A stretch of 64,000 nucleotides of DNA, from positions 27,406-91,405 of the forward strand of contig CAZORE010000015.1 in the NCBI GenBank assembly GCA_964581815.1, given 5' to 3'. This stretch comes from Trebonia sp964581815. Lineage in GTDB: Bacteria > Actinomycetota > Actinomycetes > Streptosporangiales > Streptosporangiaceae. This document shows, one piece after another, positions 1 through 8,520 of this stretch. The notes below the pieces were generated by a model. That model saw nothing but the letters and a program-made list of their open reading frames with translations, ran no database searches and was not told the origin of the DNA. The position numbers and the translations under genes are program-made. Numbering within the stretch: position 1 is the first letter of the stretch; each line of letters opens with the position of its first letter.

Positions 1-1527
1 CTGTTCGTCGAAGATCGCCGACGTCTGCAGGTAGTCCCCGGCCAGCCTGGCCCGGACAAATGCCAGGGCCCGCGCGGCGTATTCCGGATAGCCGCACTCG
101 TCGAGGGCGGCCACGATGTCCACCACCGTCAGCCCGCGATGGCGGATGGCCTGGGCCGCCCCGAGCACGGCCAGCGTGTCGGTCTCCCCGAGGTCCTTCG
201 ACCCGGCGGCGTCGGCGGCCTCCTCGACATGCGAGAAGTCGGCGAGGCCGAGATAGCGGTAGACGTCGGCGCACACCTGCGCGGCCTCGCGGCGCAGGTC
301 AAGCAGCCGGCCGGGCGGCACGGTGCGCAGGCCGCCGTCCACGCCCCAGTCCCGCTGCATCGCCAGGAAGTCGTCGATGTCCTCGGCGTTGAAGTTGCTC
401 GGCCCGAACATGTTGTCGTAGCGCTGGATGGACCCGAAGCCGCTGAAGACGAAGTCGGATCCGGCCAGGACGATCGGCAGCGTGCGGGACGTGCGGCGCA
501 TGTCCGACTCGCTCATCAGCGCGTCGTTACCTGAGCAGGATTCCAGGTTGCGGGCCATCACCATGACGTTCTCGGCCATCAGCTCGCGCAGCCCGGACGG
601 CACCGCGGCCGCGACGGACGCGCCGTCGATGCCGCCGTTCTGCACGCCCTGCGCGCCGATCGCCCGGGCCAGCGCGACGCAGCGGGACTCCAGGTACAGC
701 ATCGACTTGGCCTCGGCGCCGGCCATCAGGACCTCGGCACCCGCGCCAGAAGAGACCCGCATTTTCATGCCGCGGGACGCGTACGCCGAGGTCAGGAACG
801 CCTTGGACCACGGGGTGTCGTCGCCGTCGGTGAAGACCTGCTCGGTGCCGTACAGCGAGATCGTCTCGGCGTAGGAGGTCAGGCCGCGCATGCCGAGCTC
901 AAGCTCGGCGGCCTCCTCGACCGAGCACTGGATCAGCACGCCGGGCGTGGCCACGGTCGCGCCGATCAGGCAGGCGACCGCGTTGGAGGGCGCGTCCGCG
1001 AGCACCGGCACGGTCGTCTCGACCTCGCGGAAGCCGAACGCCGCGGCCGTCGCCGCGTCCGCGGCGAGCAGCAGCGGGTCGTCCAGCCGGTTGGTGACGT
1101 GCGCCTGGTTGGATGGCGTGCGGCGGGCCCGGAGCTTGGTCATCGCCATCGTCAGCTCCGCCGGGCGCAGCAGCGCGAGCACGCGGGCGAGCTTTGCCGG
1201 GGTGGCGCCGGCCGTAAGCCTGACCACCTCGGCCCGCGGCGTGAAGGGGTCGACGAATAGCCGGGCGAAGTTCACGTCGGTCAGCGCCATCGTCTCGGCG
1301 GCGACGTCCAGGTCGAGGCCGTGCCTGGCGATGAAGGCATCGATCGAGTCAAAATCCGCCTCGGCCACGCCGTCCATCTCGACGACCCGCCCATCGACGA
1401 TGACCAGGCTCGGAACCGGGTCGGCCGGCGCGTCCATGGCGACCAGGCCCAGGGCGGGGTCCGGCACGGCGAAGCCGTCGAGGTTCACCCGCTGGGCGTC
1501 CATGAACCGTTCCCGGCCGGACTTCAC
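1..1527 (-). CDS. pduC: Adenosylcobalamin-dependent diol/glycerol dehydratase large subunit (partial, C-terminus outside window)
   Basis: This is the catalytic alpha subunit of B12-dependent diol dehydratase, which converts a 1,2-diol (or glycerol) to the aldehyde. My translation gives 509 codons without a stop; the family is about 554 residues, so roughly 45 are beyond the window edge. From the GTG at 1527 (GGGAG about 8 bases upstream), the catalytic residues fall at the same numbers as in the Klebsiella oxytoca enzyme: Gln141 and His143 (TPSNQAHVTN), Glu170 (EVETTV), Glu221 (YAETIS), Gln296 (GVQNG), Asp335 (GNDA) and Ser362. This supports both function and start. Pocket positions 301 and 336, Ser and Gln in K. 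oxytoca, are Asp and Ala here. It follows the GntR gene after 71 bases. The medium and small subunits should lie outside the window. Diol and glycerol dehydratases are not separable from this sequence alone. Confidence 0.93.
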   Translation of the reverse strand, partial: MKSGRERFMDAQRVNLDGFAVPDPALGLVAMDAPADPVPSLVIVDGRVVEMDGVAEADFDSIDAFIARHGLDLDVAAETMALTDVNFARLFVDPFTPRAEVVRLTAGATPAKLARVLALLRPAELTMAMTKLRARRTPSNQAHVTNRLDDPLLLAADAATAAAFGFREVETTVPVLADAPSNAVACLIGATVATPGVLIQCSVEEAAELELGMRGLTSYAETISLYGTEQVFTDGDDTPWSKAFLTSAYASRGMKMRVSSGAGAEVLMAGAEAKSMLYLESRCVALARAIGAQGVQNGGIDGASVAAAVPSGLRELMAENVMVMARNLESCSGNDALMSESDMRRTSRTLPIVLAGSDFVFSGFGSIQRYDNMFGPSNFNAEDIDDFLAMQRDWGVDGGLRTVPPGRLLDLRREAAQVCADVYRYLGLADFSHVEEAADAAGSKDLGETDTLAVLGAAQAIRHRGLTVVDIVAALDECGYPEYAARALAFVRARLAGDYLQTSAIFDEQ

Positions 1528-1598
1528 AACCAATTCTCCCGAACGGGCGCTTGTTTCACCCCGTGACCGCCCTGGATCTCCCGTGATCGGGGCGGCCA

Positions 1599-2384
1599 TC
1601 AGCCGGCGGCCTTGCGCAGCTCGACTACCTGCGCCCGGCCCCCGGCGGCCCCGTCACCGGCAGCCCCGTCACCGGACCGGACCACCAGCCGCGTCCGGTC
1701 GCCGCGGAACAGGTCGTGCGCGTACTCAATCGGGTCCCCGTCGCTGTCGCTCGCGGTCCTGGTGATCGCGAGCAGCGCGGCGTCCGGCTTCACGTCAAGC
1801 ACCGCCGCCTCGTCGGCGGACGCGAGGGCCACCTCGATCCGCTCGACCGCGGTCGCCGGGCGGGTACCGAAGTGCTGCTGGAGAAGCTCGTAGACCGAGC
1901 CGCCGAGCGGCAGCTCAAGCAGGCCGGGGAACCGCCTGGCCGGGAACCGGGCGTGCTCAAGGCAGAGTGGGCTGCCGTCGGCGAGCCGAAGCCGGAGCAG
2001 GTCGACCGCGAGCTCGCCTGGCCGCATCCGCAGCGCCTGGGCGGCGTCGTCATCTGGCTCGGCCAGCCGGGCGCTGAGCACGTGGGTGCCCGCGGTCATG
2101 CCCTGGCTGCGCAGCAGCGCCGGTATCCCCTCAATCCGGGACGACATATCGCGCTCGATCTTGCCCCGGCTGACGTACGTGCCGCCACCGCGCCCGGGCA
2201 CCCGCCGGATCATGCCGCCGTCTTCCAGGATGGACAGCGCCTGGCGGAGCAGCGCGCGGCTGACTCCGAGCTCAGCCGCTAGCTCACGCTCGGCGCCGAG
2301 CCGCTGCCCCGGCCGGAGCTCGCCGGCGACGATCTGCCTCGCCAGGGTGCGCCGGACGTCGTCGGCTGTCGCGAGTTCTGTCAT
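1599..2384 (-). CDS. GntR family transcriptional regulator, HutC/UTRA type
   Basis: This is a ligand-responsive repressor of the HutC branch. Residues about 5-70 form a winged-helix GntR domain (AERELAAELGVSRALLRQAL, then GRGGGTYV). The rest is a UTRA effector domain with the usual CLEHARFPARRFPGL segment. The C-terminus is an unusual Gly/Ala/Asp repeat (GDGAAGDGAAGG). I chose the ATG at 2384, which has GAGGGGG upstream and sits 19 bases after the dehydrogenase stop; an in-frame start at 2411 would overlap that gene. It lies inside the amino-alcohol/diol cluster between the dehydrogenase and the dehydratase, so it probably controls the cluster. The effector is unknown; a pathway substrate or amino alcohol is the simplest guess. 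Confidence 0.9.
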   Translation of the reverse strand: MTELATADDVRRTLARQIVAGELRPGQRLGAERELAAELGVSRALLRQALSILEDGGMIRRVPGRGGGTYVSRGKIERDMSSRIEGIPALLRSQGMTAGTHVLSARLAEPDDDAAQALRMRPGELAVDLLRLRLADGSPLCLEHARFPARRFPGLLELPLGGSVYELLQQHFGTRPATAVERIEVALASADEAAVLDVKPDAALLAITRTASDSDGDPIEYAHDLFRGDRTRLVVRSGDGAAGDGAAGGRAQVVELRKAAG

Positions 2385-2403
2385 GTGGTCAGGCCCCCTC
2401 TGG

Positions 2404-3162
2404 TCAGGCAACAGCCTCGGGTGACTCGGGCAGCACCTGACCGCCGTCCACGACGATCGTCTGGCCGGTGATGTAGGCCGCCTCGTCGGTCGCGAAGAAC
2501 AGCGCCGCGTAGCCGATGTCGTCCACGTGGCCGAGCTTGCGCATCGGGATCGCGGCGGTCATCCCGGCAACGTAGTCCTCGCCAAGGCCCGCCAGTCCCT
2601 CGGTCGCGATGTTGCCCGGCAGTACCGCGTTGACCGTAATGCCGTCGGACGCCAGCTCGATCGCGGCCGTGCGCATGAATCCCAGCTGCCCGGCCTTGCT
2701 CGCGCCGTAGTGGGTCCAGCCGGGGTAGCCGGTGATCGGGCCGGTGATCGAGCTGGTCAGGATGACCCGGCCCCGGCCTGAGCGCGCCAGCAGCGGCAGG
2801 CACGCCTGCACGGACAAGATCGTGCCCTTGAGGTTGGTGCCGAGCACGTGGTCGATGTCCTCCTCGGTGAGGTCCGCCAGCCGCGCGTCGGGAAAGACTC
2901 CGGCGTTGGCGCACAGCACGTCGATCCCGCCGAGCCGGTCCGCTGCGCATCCGGCGACCCGCTCGCAGTCCGCCTTGCTGGCGACGTCGGCGACTAGGTA
3001 GCTGACTCCCAGCTCTTCGGCCGTGGCCGCCAGGTCCTGCTCCGACCGGCCGGTGATCAGGACCCGGGCGCCGTTGCGGGCGAAGACGCCGGCGATGCCT
3101 TTGCCGATGCCCCGGCTGCCTCCGGTGACGACGACCGCCCGTTCGGCGATGGAAGTGAACAA
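2404..3162 (-). CDS. SDR-family dehydrogenase, probable 1-amino-2-propanol dehydrogenase
   Basis: Short-chain NAD(P)-dependent dehydrogenase of 252 residues, full length. It has the nucleotide-binding TGGSRGIGKG near residue 13, the CANAG motif near residue 86, a catalytic Ser in LTSSITGPITG, and YxxxK as HYGASKAGQ near residues 151-155. Annotation pipelines would call it FabG-like. The block around the active site (SSITGPITGYPGWTHYGASK) and the C-terminal ITGQTIVVDGGQVLPES resemble, from memory, the S-(+)-1-amino-2-propanol dehydrogenase of the Mycobacterium smegmatis RMM microcompartment, which interconverts aminoacetone and 1-amino-2-propanol. The neighbouring kinase and phospho-lyase support that role. 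Substrate assignment is inference; a general ketoreductase is the alternative. Confidence 0.8.
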   Translation of the reverse strand: MFTSIAERAVVVTGGSRGIGKGIAGVFARNGARVLITGRSEQDLAATAEELGVSYLVADVASKADCERVAGCAADRLGGIDVLCANAGVFPDARLADLTEEDIDHVLGTNLKGTILSVQACLPLLARSGRGRVILTSSITGPITGYPGWTHYGASKAGQLGFMRTAAIELASDGITVNAVLPGNIATEGLAGLGEDYVAGMTAAIPMRKLGHVDDIGYAALFFATDEAAYITGQTIVVDGGQVLPESPEAVA

Positions 3163-3186
3163 GAACTCCTCCTAATGCCTTCATGG

Positions 3187-4215
3187 CTAGTGACTGGCGA
3201 GGTACCACTCGGCCAGGTCGCAGCTGTCACGGGTGTAACCCGCCCCGAGCTCCGCGGCGCCTGCCGCGGCCGGGTGCGAGCCGATCCAGGCGACCAGCAG
3301 CAGCCGCCGGAACAGGATGAACGTCCAGATCTCGGCCTCGTCCGCCGCGGTGAGCTGTGCCCCCGTGCGCCGGTAGCCGTCCAGCCAGCAGGCGACCAGA
3401 TCGGGCACGGCGGGATGGTGCTCGAAGAAGCTGACCGCGGTGCCCAGGTCGTACAGGTACCAGCCGAACCCGGAGTCGTCGAAGTCGATGACCGCGGTGC
3501 TGCCCTCGTGCACCAGCAGATTCGCCAGCCGGGTGTCGGCGTGCACCAGCCCGAACCGCTCGGGTCCGGTCCCGAACGCGGCGAGCCTCATCCGCAGCAT
3601 GCGCTCAAGCCGCCCGAGGATCTCCGCCTCGGCCGGGCCGACGCCGAGGCCGTCCTGCCAGCGACCCCAGCGTGGCTGCGGGCCGAACGCGGCGTCGACG
3701 TCCCACCGGAACCGGGTGAACCAGGCCGGCCGGTCCCAGTTCCTGGCGTGCGCGTGCATCCTTGCCGTGATCTCGCCGAGCTCAGCGAAGTGCGCGGAGG
3801 CCGCGGCGCCCCCGTCCGATCCGGGCGGCTCGGTCCCCGGCAGGAACTCGAACCGGACGCAGAAGCGGGTCACACCGTGCTGCGGCGGAACGCCGTGCTC
3901 GGTCACGGCCACGATCCGGCGGCCGTCCGCGGCGGGCAGCACCCGCGGAGTGCGCACTCCGGCCTCGGCCCGCAGCGCGTCCATCCACGCCAGTTCCGAG
4001 GCGATCGCCCGCTGGCTGTGGTAACCGAGCCGGTGCACGCGGAGCACGGACGGTCCGGCGGCCGGACCGGTCACCAGGAAGGTAGCGTTCTCCGAGACGT
4101 TGAGGAGCCTGACATCGACATCCGGGTGGATGCCGTAGTCGGCGAGCGCGGTCCGGGCGAACACGGTGACCCGGTCTAGGACGTCACCGCCCGCGGACAG
4201 GTCATGATTCGTCAT
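3187..4215 (-). CDS. APH-fold small-molecule kinase, probable amino-alcohol (1-amino-2-propanol) kinase
   Basis: Aminoglycoside-phosphotransferase-fold kinase of 342 residues. The Brenner catalytic motif is HADTRLANLL (catalytic Asp, then Asn), followed by the metal-binding IDFDDSGFGWYLYD. The IDFDD-GFGWYLYDL form is typical of the homoserine-kinase-II/hydroxylysine-kinase branch rather than of antibiotic kinases. Its ATG overlaps the lyase stop by 4 bases, so the two are translationally coupled. Kinase plus class III aminotransferase-fold phospho-lyase is a known route for amino alcohols: O-phosphorylation, then elimination of phosphate and ammonia to an aldehyde. The suggested substrate is 1-amino-2-propanol, by analogy with the M. 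smegmatis RMM kinase. Ethanolamine or hydroxylysine remain possible. Confidence 0.8.
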   Translation of the reverse strand: MTNHDLSAGGDVLDRVTVFARTALADYGIHPDVDVRLLNVSENATFLVTGPAAGPSVLRVHRLGYHSQRAIASELAWMDALRAEAGVRTPRVLPAADGRRIVAVTEHGVPPQHGVTRFCVRFEFLPGTEPPGSDGGAAASAHFAELGEITARMHAHARNWDRPAWFTRFRWDVDAAFGPQPRWGRWQDGLGVGPAEAEILGRLERMLRMRLAAFGTGPERFGLVHADTRLANLLVHEGSTAVIDFDDSGFGWYLYDLGTAVSFFEHHPAVPDLVACWLDGYRRTGAQLTAADEAEIWTFILFRRLLLVAWIGSHPAAAGAAELGAGYTRDSCDLAEWYLASH

Positions 4216-5705
4216 CGTCGCCTCGCGTTGGACGGATGCGGGTACGGCGGCTCGCCGCTCACGGCCCAGGCTTCGAGCTGCTGCGTCAGTGCCGATCGCG
4301 CGGCGGGGTCGGCCGGGAACGACGGGAGATCGCGAAGCGGGATATCGGGGTCGTCCGCGAAGACATGGGCGGCCGCCTCAGGTGTGGCAGCGGCGTCACC
4401 GCGGGCCTCCCCGATGGCCGTCTCGGTGATCTCCAGGATCTCCGCACCAAGCGCCGGGTCGAGCAGCAGGCCAGGCTTGTACTGCAGGACATGCGGATCG
4501 AGGGTGGAGAAGATTGCCCAGACCCCGTGGGAGTACAGGCGGCGCATCACGAACTTGGCGCCCTCGGGATGGGCGAACTCCAGGCCCATGACCAAGCCGT
4601 CCTGTCGCACGCCGGTGAACCAATCAGGGTATTTGGCCTGGATTCGGTCCAGGCCCTGGGCGAAGAAGGCGGCGATGTGGTGCGACATCGTCCGGACCTC
4701 GGGCCTGGTGGTGATCTCAAGGCAGCGCAGCGCCGCGATACAGCCCACCTCGGCACCGCCGAAGGTTGACATGTGGGCGAAGCCGTCGGCCTCCATCCAG
4801 GCGGCGGCCCGCTCGGTGGCCAGGACCGCCGCGATCGGGTACATGCCGCCGGAGATGCCCTTGCCGGTGACCAGCAGGTCGGGCGCGACGCCGTGCTTGG
4901 TGATGCCCCACAGTTCACCGGTGCGCATCAGCCCGGTCTGCACCTCATCGGCGATGTAGAGGCTGCCGTGGCGCTCGCAGAGGTCCTTGACGGCTCGCAG
5001 GTAGCCGGGCGCGGGCAGCGGGAACCCGTAGGTGGCCGGGATCGTCTCCATGATCACCGCGGCGACGTCGCCGGGCACCAGCGCTTGCTCCATCGCGTCG
5101 AGGTCGTTGAACGGCACGTGAGTGAACTCATCCGGCCGGTCGGCGAGGAACAGCCGGGCGAACCGCTCGTCGCCGCATCCGACGGCCAGCCCGGTATGGC
5201 CGTGGTACGCCTTAGCGACCGAGACGATCCGGCGGCGCTGTGTCGCGTGCCTGGCCGACTTGAGCGCGATGTCGATCGCCTCGCCGCCGCCGCTGCCGAA
5301 CATGACCTTGGCGATCCCGTCAGGCGCGCTGGCGACGAGGGCCTCGGCCAGCGCGGTCCTGGCCAACGAGGGGAAGTGGTGGTTGCCGATGTCGAAGTAC
5401 GCCATGGCCTGCGTTACCGCGGCGACGATCTCCGGGTTGCGGTGCCCGAGGTTGTAGGTGCCGCCGTTGAGGTGCATGTCGATGAGGCGCTTGCCGCCGA
5501 CGTCGTGGAGCACGTACCCCTCGCGCCGGCCGATCACGAGCGGCACGCCGGACTCCGTCCAGAACCGCGTCTTGCCCGGGTTCCAGAACCGCTCGGCCGT
5601 GGTCAGCAGCTCTTTCTTGGACGTGAACCCGAAAAGTTCCCCGGCCACGGCCACGGCCACCTCTTCCCTGATTCGGTCAACCAAAACTGTGCCTTCTCGA
5701 ACCAT
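4212..5705 (-). CDS. Class III aminotransferase-fold PLP enzyme, probable amino-alcohol-phosphate phospho-lyase
   Basis: PLP-dependent fold-type I protein of up to 497 residues. Visible motifs are GSGGGEAIDIALKSAR (PLP phosphate binding), AYHGHTGLA, ADEVQTGLMRTG with the PLP-binding Asp, and the Schiff-base Lys in VTGKGISGG near residue 281. Sequence alone would suggest an aminotransferase. The coupled APH-fold kinase downstream indicates the phospho-lyase subgroup (like ethanolamine-phosphate or 1-amino-2-propanol-phosphate lyases), giving propionaldehyde, phosphate and ammonia. The start is uncertain: the ATG at 5705 lacks a ribosome-binding site, whereas a TTG at 5684 has GAGAAGG at suitable spacing. 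It is the first gene of the minus-strand cluster. Confidence 0.82.
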   Translation of the reverse strand: MVREGTVLVDRIREEVAVAVAGELFGFTSKKELLTTAERFWNPGKTRFWTESGVPLVIGRREGYVLHDVGGKRLIDMHLNGGTYNLGHRNPEIVAAVTQAMAYFDIGNHHFPSLARTALAEALVASAPDGIAKVMFGSGGGEAIDIALKSARHATQRRRIVSVAKAYHGHTGLAVGCGDERFARLFLADRPDEFTHVPFNDLDAMEQALVPGDVAAVIMETIPATYGFPLPAPGYLRAVKDLCERHGSLYIADEVQTGLMRTGELWGITKHGVAPDLLVTGKGISGGMYPIAAVLATERAAAWMEADGFAHMSTFGGAEVGCIAALRCLEITTRPEVRTMSHHIAAFFAQGLDRIQAKYPDWFTGVRQDGLVMGLEFAHPEGAKFVMRRLYSHGVWAIFSTLDPHVLQYKPGLLLDPALGAEILEITETAIGEARGDAAATPEAAAHVFADDPDIPLRDLPSFPADPAARSALTQQLEAWAVSGEPPYPHPSNARRR

Positions 5706-5823
5706 TACGTGTCAAGTGGTCAATGTTTCTGGCAAATTAACTCAACCGAGACCCTTGATAGCAAATCCAATTAACTGTTACTTTCCCCGCAGGCGCCAAC
5801 CGGCCCGTCAGGGGAGGCAACCC
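5706..5823. promoter_or_regulatory. Divergent control region between phospho-lyase and permease
   Basis: This AT-richer 118-base stretch separates the two divergent arms of the catabolic cluster. It contains a close direct repeat (GTCAA at 5711 and 5719), a second repeat AATTAACT (around 5735 and 5769), and a permease ribosome-binding site GGGGAGG at 5811-5817. It is the likely site of action of the cluster's GntR regulator. I cannot define a unique operator or promoter by eye. Confidence 0.4.
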
Positions 5824-7359
5824 ATGGCACAGACAGAGCCCGGCACCGCGACCGCCGCGGTACCGGAGGACTTCGACATCTCCGCCCAAGGGGATGTCGC
5901 CAAGCTCAAGAAGGGCGCGATCGGCCTCGGCGGCGTGCTCTTCCTCACCGTTACGGGCTCCGCCCCGATCACTGCCATGCTGCTCAACACCCCGATCGTC
6001 GTCGGATCAGGCGAGGGCATCGGCACGCCGGCCGCATTCATCGTCGCGACCGTCGTCCTGACCATCTTCTCCGTCGGGTACGTCGCGATGTCGCGCAAGA
6101 AGACCTCCGCCGGCGGGTTCTACTCCTACATCAGCCACGGCCTCGGCCGGGAAATCGGCTTTGGCGCCGGGTTCGGCACGCTGGTCGCCTACGGTGTCTT
6201 CGAGGCATCCCTGGCCGGCGGCTTCGCGTACTTCGCCAACCTGAAGCTCGCGTCCCTCGGGCTGCACGTCGGCTGGGCGCCGCTGGCCCTCGGCATGGTC
6301 GTCGTCATCGGCGTGCTCACCTACTTCGACGTGTCGTTCTCAGCCAAGATCCTCGCCGTCGGGCTCATCACCGAGGTGCTGATCCTGGTGCTGTTCGACG
6401 TCCTGCTGCTGTCCAAGGGGCACATCTACTGGTCGGCGATCAACCCGGTCAACGCGTTCAAGTCCTTCCCGGCCTCGGGCAAGCTGACCGCGGGCGCGAT
6501 CGGCGTCGGGCTGTTCTTCGCGTTCTGGTCCTGGGTCGGCTTCGAGATGGCCCCGAACTACGGCGAGGAATCCCGCAACCCGAAGAAGAACGTCGGGCGG
6601 GCGATGTACATCTCGGTGATCGGCCTCGGCGTTTTCTACACGCTCACCTCCTGGGCGTCGCTGGCGGGCTACCCGTCGGTCAACTCGGCCATCGCCTCGG
6701 CGCAGGGTGACCCGGCCAACTTCTTCTTCACCCCGTCCACCCAGTACGCCGGCCACTGGGTCACCTCGGTCATGAGCTACCTGATCATCACCGGCTCGTT
6801 CGCCTGCGGGATGGCCTTCCACAACACCACCGCCCGGTACACCTACTCACTCGGCCGGGAGGGGATGCTGCCGCCGGTCCTCGGCAAGACGCACCCGAGA
6901 TGGCAGTCGCCGCACATCGCTTCTATTGCCTCCTCGGTACTCTCGCTGGTCATCATCGGGCTCTTCGCGATCTTCGTGGGGACCAACGACCCCAGCTCTC
7001 AGGCCTACGGGCAGCTGTACGGCCTGATGGCGGTCATGGGCGTGATCATCATCTTGTCGGTCCAGGCGCTCGTGTCCCTGGCGATCCTCGTCTACTACCT
7101 GCGCTATCACCGAGATGAGGTGCACTGGTGGACGACGCTGCTGGCCCCGGTGCTGGCCTTCATCAGCCAGGGCTATGTCGTGTACCTGCTGTTCGAGAAC
7201 CTCAACTTCCTGGGGGCGGGGTCATACGGGTACGCGAAGCTGTTCGGCCCGATCGACCTGGCGGTAGTGCTGATCGGCATCGCCCTGGCCTTCTACTACA
7301 AGCGGTTCAAGCCGCAGACCTTTGACAAGGTCGGCCGCCTCATCAACGAGGGGCTGTAG
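5824..7359 (+). CDS. APC superfamily amino acid/amine permease
   Basis: Twelve-helix-type APC permease of 511 residues. The N-terminal segment has the APC signature around GGVLFLTVTGSAPITAML (first helix) and SAGGFYSYISHGLGREIGFG, which is characteristic of this superfamily. The ATG at 5824 has GGGGAGG 6 bases upstream; longer in-frame starts run into the divergent gene. The hydrophilic N-terminus is followed by alternating hydrophobic segments to the end. Placed divergently from kinase and phospho-lyase genes, it probably imports the amino alcohol or amine feeding that pathway; ethanolamine-type permeases belong to the same superfamily. The substrate is inferred from context. Confidence 0.88.
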   Translation: MAQTEPGTATAAVPEDFDISAQGDVAKLKKGAIGLGGVLFLTVTGSAPITAMLLNTPIVVGSGEGIGTPAAFIVATVVLTIFSVGYVAMSRKKTSAGGFYSYISHGLGREIGFGAGFGTLVAYGVFEASLAGGFAYFANLKLASLGLHVGWAPLALGMVVVIGVLTYFDVSFSAKILAVGLITEVLILVLFDVLLLSKGHIYWSAINPVNAFKSFPASGKLTAGAIGVGLFFAFWSWVGFEMAPNYGEESRNPKKNVGRAMYISVIGLGVFYTLTSWASLAGYPSVNSAIASAQGDPANFFFTPSTQYAGHWVTSVMSYLIITGSFACGMAFHNTTARYTYSLGREGMLPPVLGKTHPRWQSPHIASIASSVLSLVIIGLFAIFVGTNDPSSQAYGQLYGLMAVMGVIIILSVQALVSLAILVYYLRYHRDEVHWWTTLLAPVLAFISQGYVVYLLFENLNFLGAGSYGYAKLFGPIDLAVVLIGIALAFYYKRFKPQTFDKVGRLINEGL

Positions 7360-7409
7360 CCGCGCTGACGGCCCGCCGAACAGGGTTCCCGGGTATCTAA
7401 CGCACCAGG

Positions 7410-7440
7410 CAGGCCGCCCGGCCGTGATCCGGGCGGCCTG
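7410..7440 (+). terminator. Rho-independent-type hairpin after the permease
   Basis: A perfect 12-bp stem (CAGGCCGCCCGG, 7410-7421, with 7429-7440) around a 7-base loop lies 50 bases after the permease stop. There is no strong T-run, as is usual in actinomycetes. Confidence 0.7.
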
Positions 7441-7491
7441 TGGCAGTGTGATCACCGTGGAAAGCCCGCCAAAATCCAGTCACACCGAACG

Positions 7492-8520
7492 ATGAAGCTC
7501 GCCATGCTCGCGCCGATCGCCTGGCGCACGCCGCCCGAGCACTACGGGCCGTGGGAGTCGATCGCCAGCCTGCTCACGGAGGGGCTGGTCGCGCGAGGAG
7601 TCGATGTCACGCTTTTCGCCACGCTCGACTCGGTGACGGCGGCAGTGCTCGATGGCGTCTGCCCGCACGGCTACGCCGAGGATGCCCAGCTGGACGGCCG
7701 GGTCTGGGAGGCGTTGCACGTCTCGCATGCCCTGGCCCGATCGGGTGAGTTCGAGCTTGTGCACAACCACCTCGACTGGCTGCCGCTCGCATTTGGTGAG
7801 CATGCGCGAGCGCCGATGGTGACCACCATCCACGGTTTCTCTGGCGCAGGCATCCTTCCTGCTTACCTGCGGTCGCGCTCGGCGTTCGTCGCGATCTCAG
7901 ATTCTGACCGCTACCCCGGGCTCGACTATGTCGCGACCATCCATCACGGCATCGACCTCAGCGGGTTCCCGTACCGCGCCGTTGCCGGGGATTACCTTGT
8001 CTCGTTCGGGCGCATCCATCCTGACAAGGGAACGGCTGACGCGATCGAGATCGCCCGTCGCGCGGGACGACAGCTGGTGATCTGCGGCATCGTGCAGGAC
8101 GAGCGGTATTTCGCCGACGCCGTGGAGCCGCATGTCGACGGGGACCAGGTCGTCTTCCTCGGCTCGGTCGGCCCGCAGCGCCGCGCGGATGTCCTCGGCG
8201 GCGCGGCGGCGCTGCTGCATCCGATCTACTTCGATGAGCCGTTCGGCCTGTCCGTCGTGGAGGCCATGGCGTGCGGCACCCCGGTGGTCGCGTACCGGCG
8301 CGGCTCGATGCCCGAGGTGGTGGACGAGGGCGTGACCGGATACCTGGCCCACGACATCGACTCGTCGGCCGACGCCGTCCGCGCCGCCCTGCGGCTGGAC
8401 CGCTCGGCCGTCCATGCCCGCGCCGTCGCGCGGTTCGGTGCCGACCGCATGGTCGAGGACTACCTGCGTACCTACGAAGCGCTGCTCATGCCGGCCAGCA
8501 CCTCGCCGAGCGGCGCGTAA
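7492..8520 (+). CDS. Glycosyltransferase family 4
   Basis: GT-B-fold glycosyltransferase of 342 residues, cytoplasmic. The N-terminal domain has the acceptor-side ISDSDRYP/HHGID region. The C-terminal nucleotide-sugar domain shows SFGRIHPDKG, the GT4 signature EPFGLSVVEAMACGTPVVAY (Glu-x7-Glu) and GSMPEVVDEGVTG. It is slightly short but complete. The neighbouring GH130-type gene is convergent and overlaps its last 49 bases. GT4 genes beside GH130 phosphorylases are common, and some pairs handle beta-mannosides. I infer a role in making a mannose-containing glycoside or oligosaccharide, with moderate certainty; donor and acceptor cannot be read from sequence. Confidence 0.85.
   Translation: MKLAMLAPIAWRTPPEHYGPWESIASLLTEGLVARGVDVTLFATLDSVTAAVLDGVCPHGYAEDAQLDGRVWEALHVSHALARSGEFELVHNHLDWLPLAFGEHARAPMVTTIHGFSGAGILPAYLRSRSAFVAISDSDRYPGLDYVATIHHGIDLSGFPYRAVAGDYLVSFGRIHPDKGTADAIEIARRAGRQLVICGIVQDERYFADAVEPHVDGDQVVFLGSVGPQRRADVLGGAAALLHPIYFDEPFGLSVVEAMACGTPVVAYRRGSMPEVVDEGVTGYLAHDIDSSADAVRAALRLDRSAVHARAVARFGADRMVEDYLRTYEALLMPASTSPSGA

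Noticed and set aside
5458..5823. In-frame upstream extension of the permease
   Set aside because: It would overlap the divergent phospho-lyase coding sequence. The ATG at 5824 has an ideal ribosome-binding site and a normal family N-terminus.
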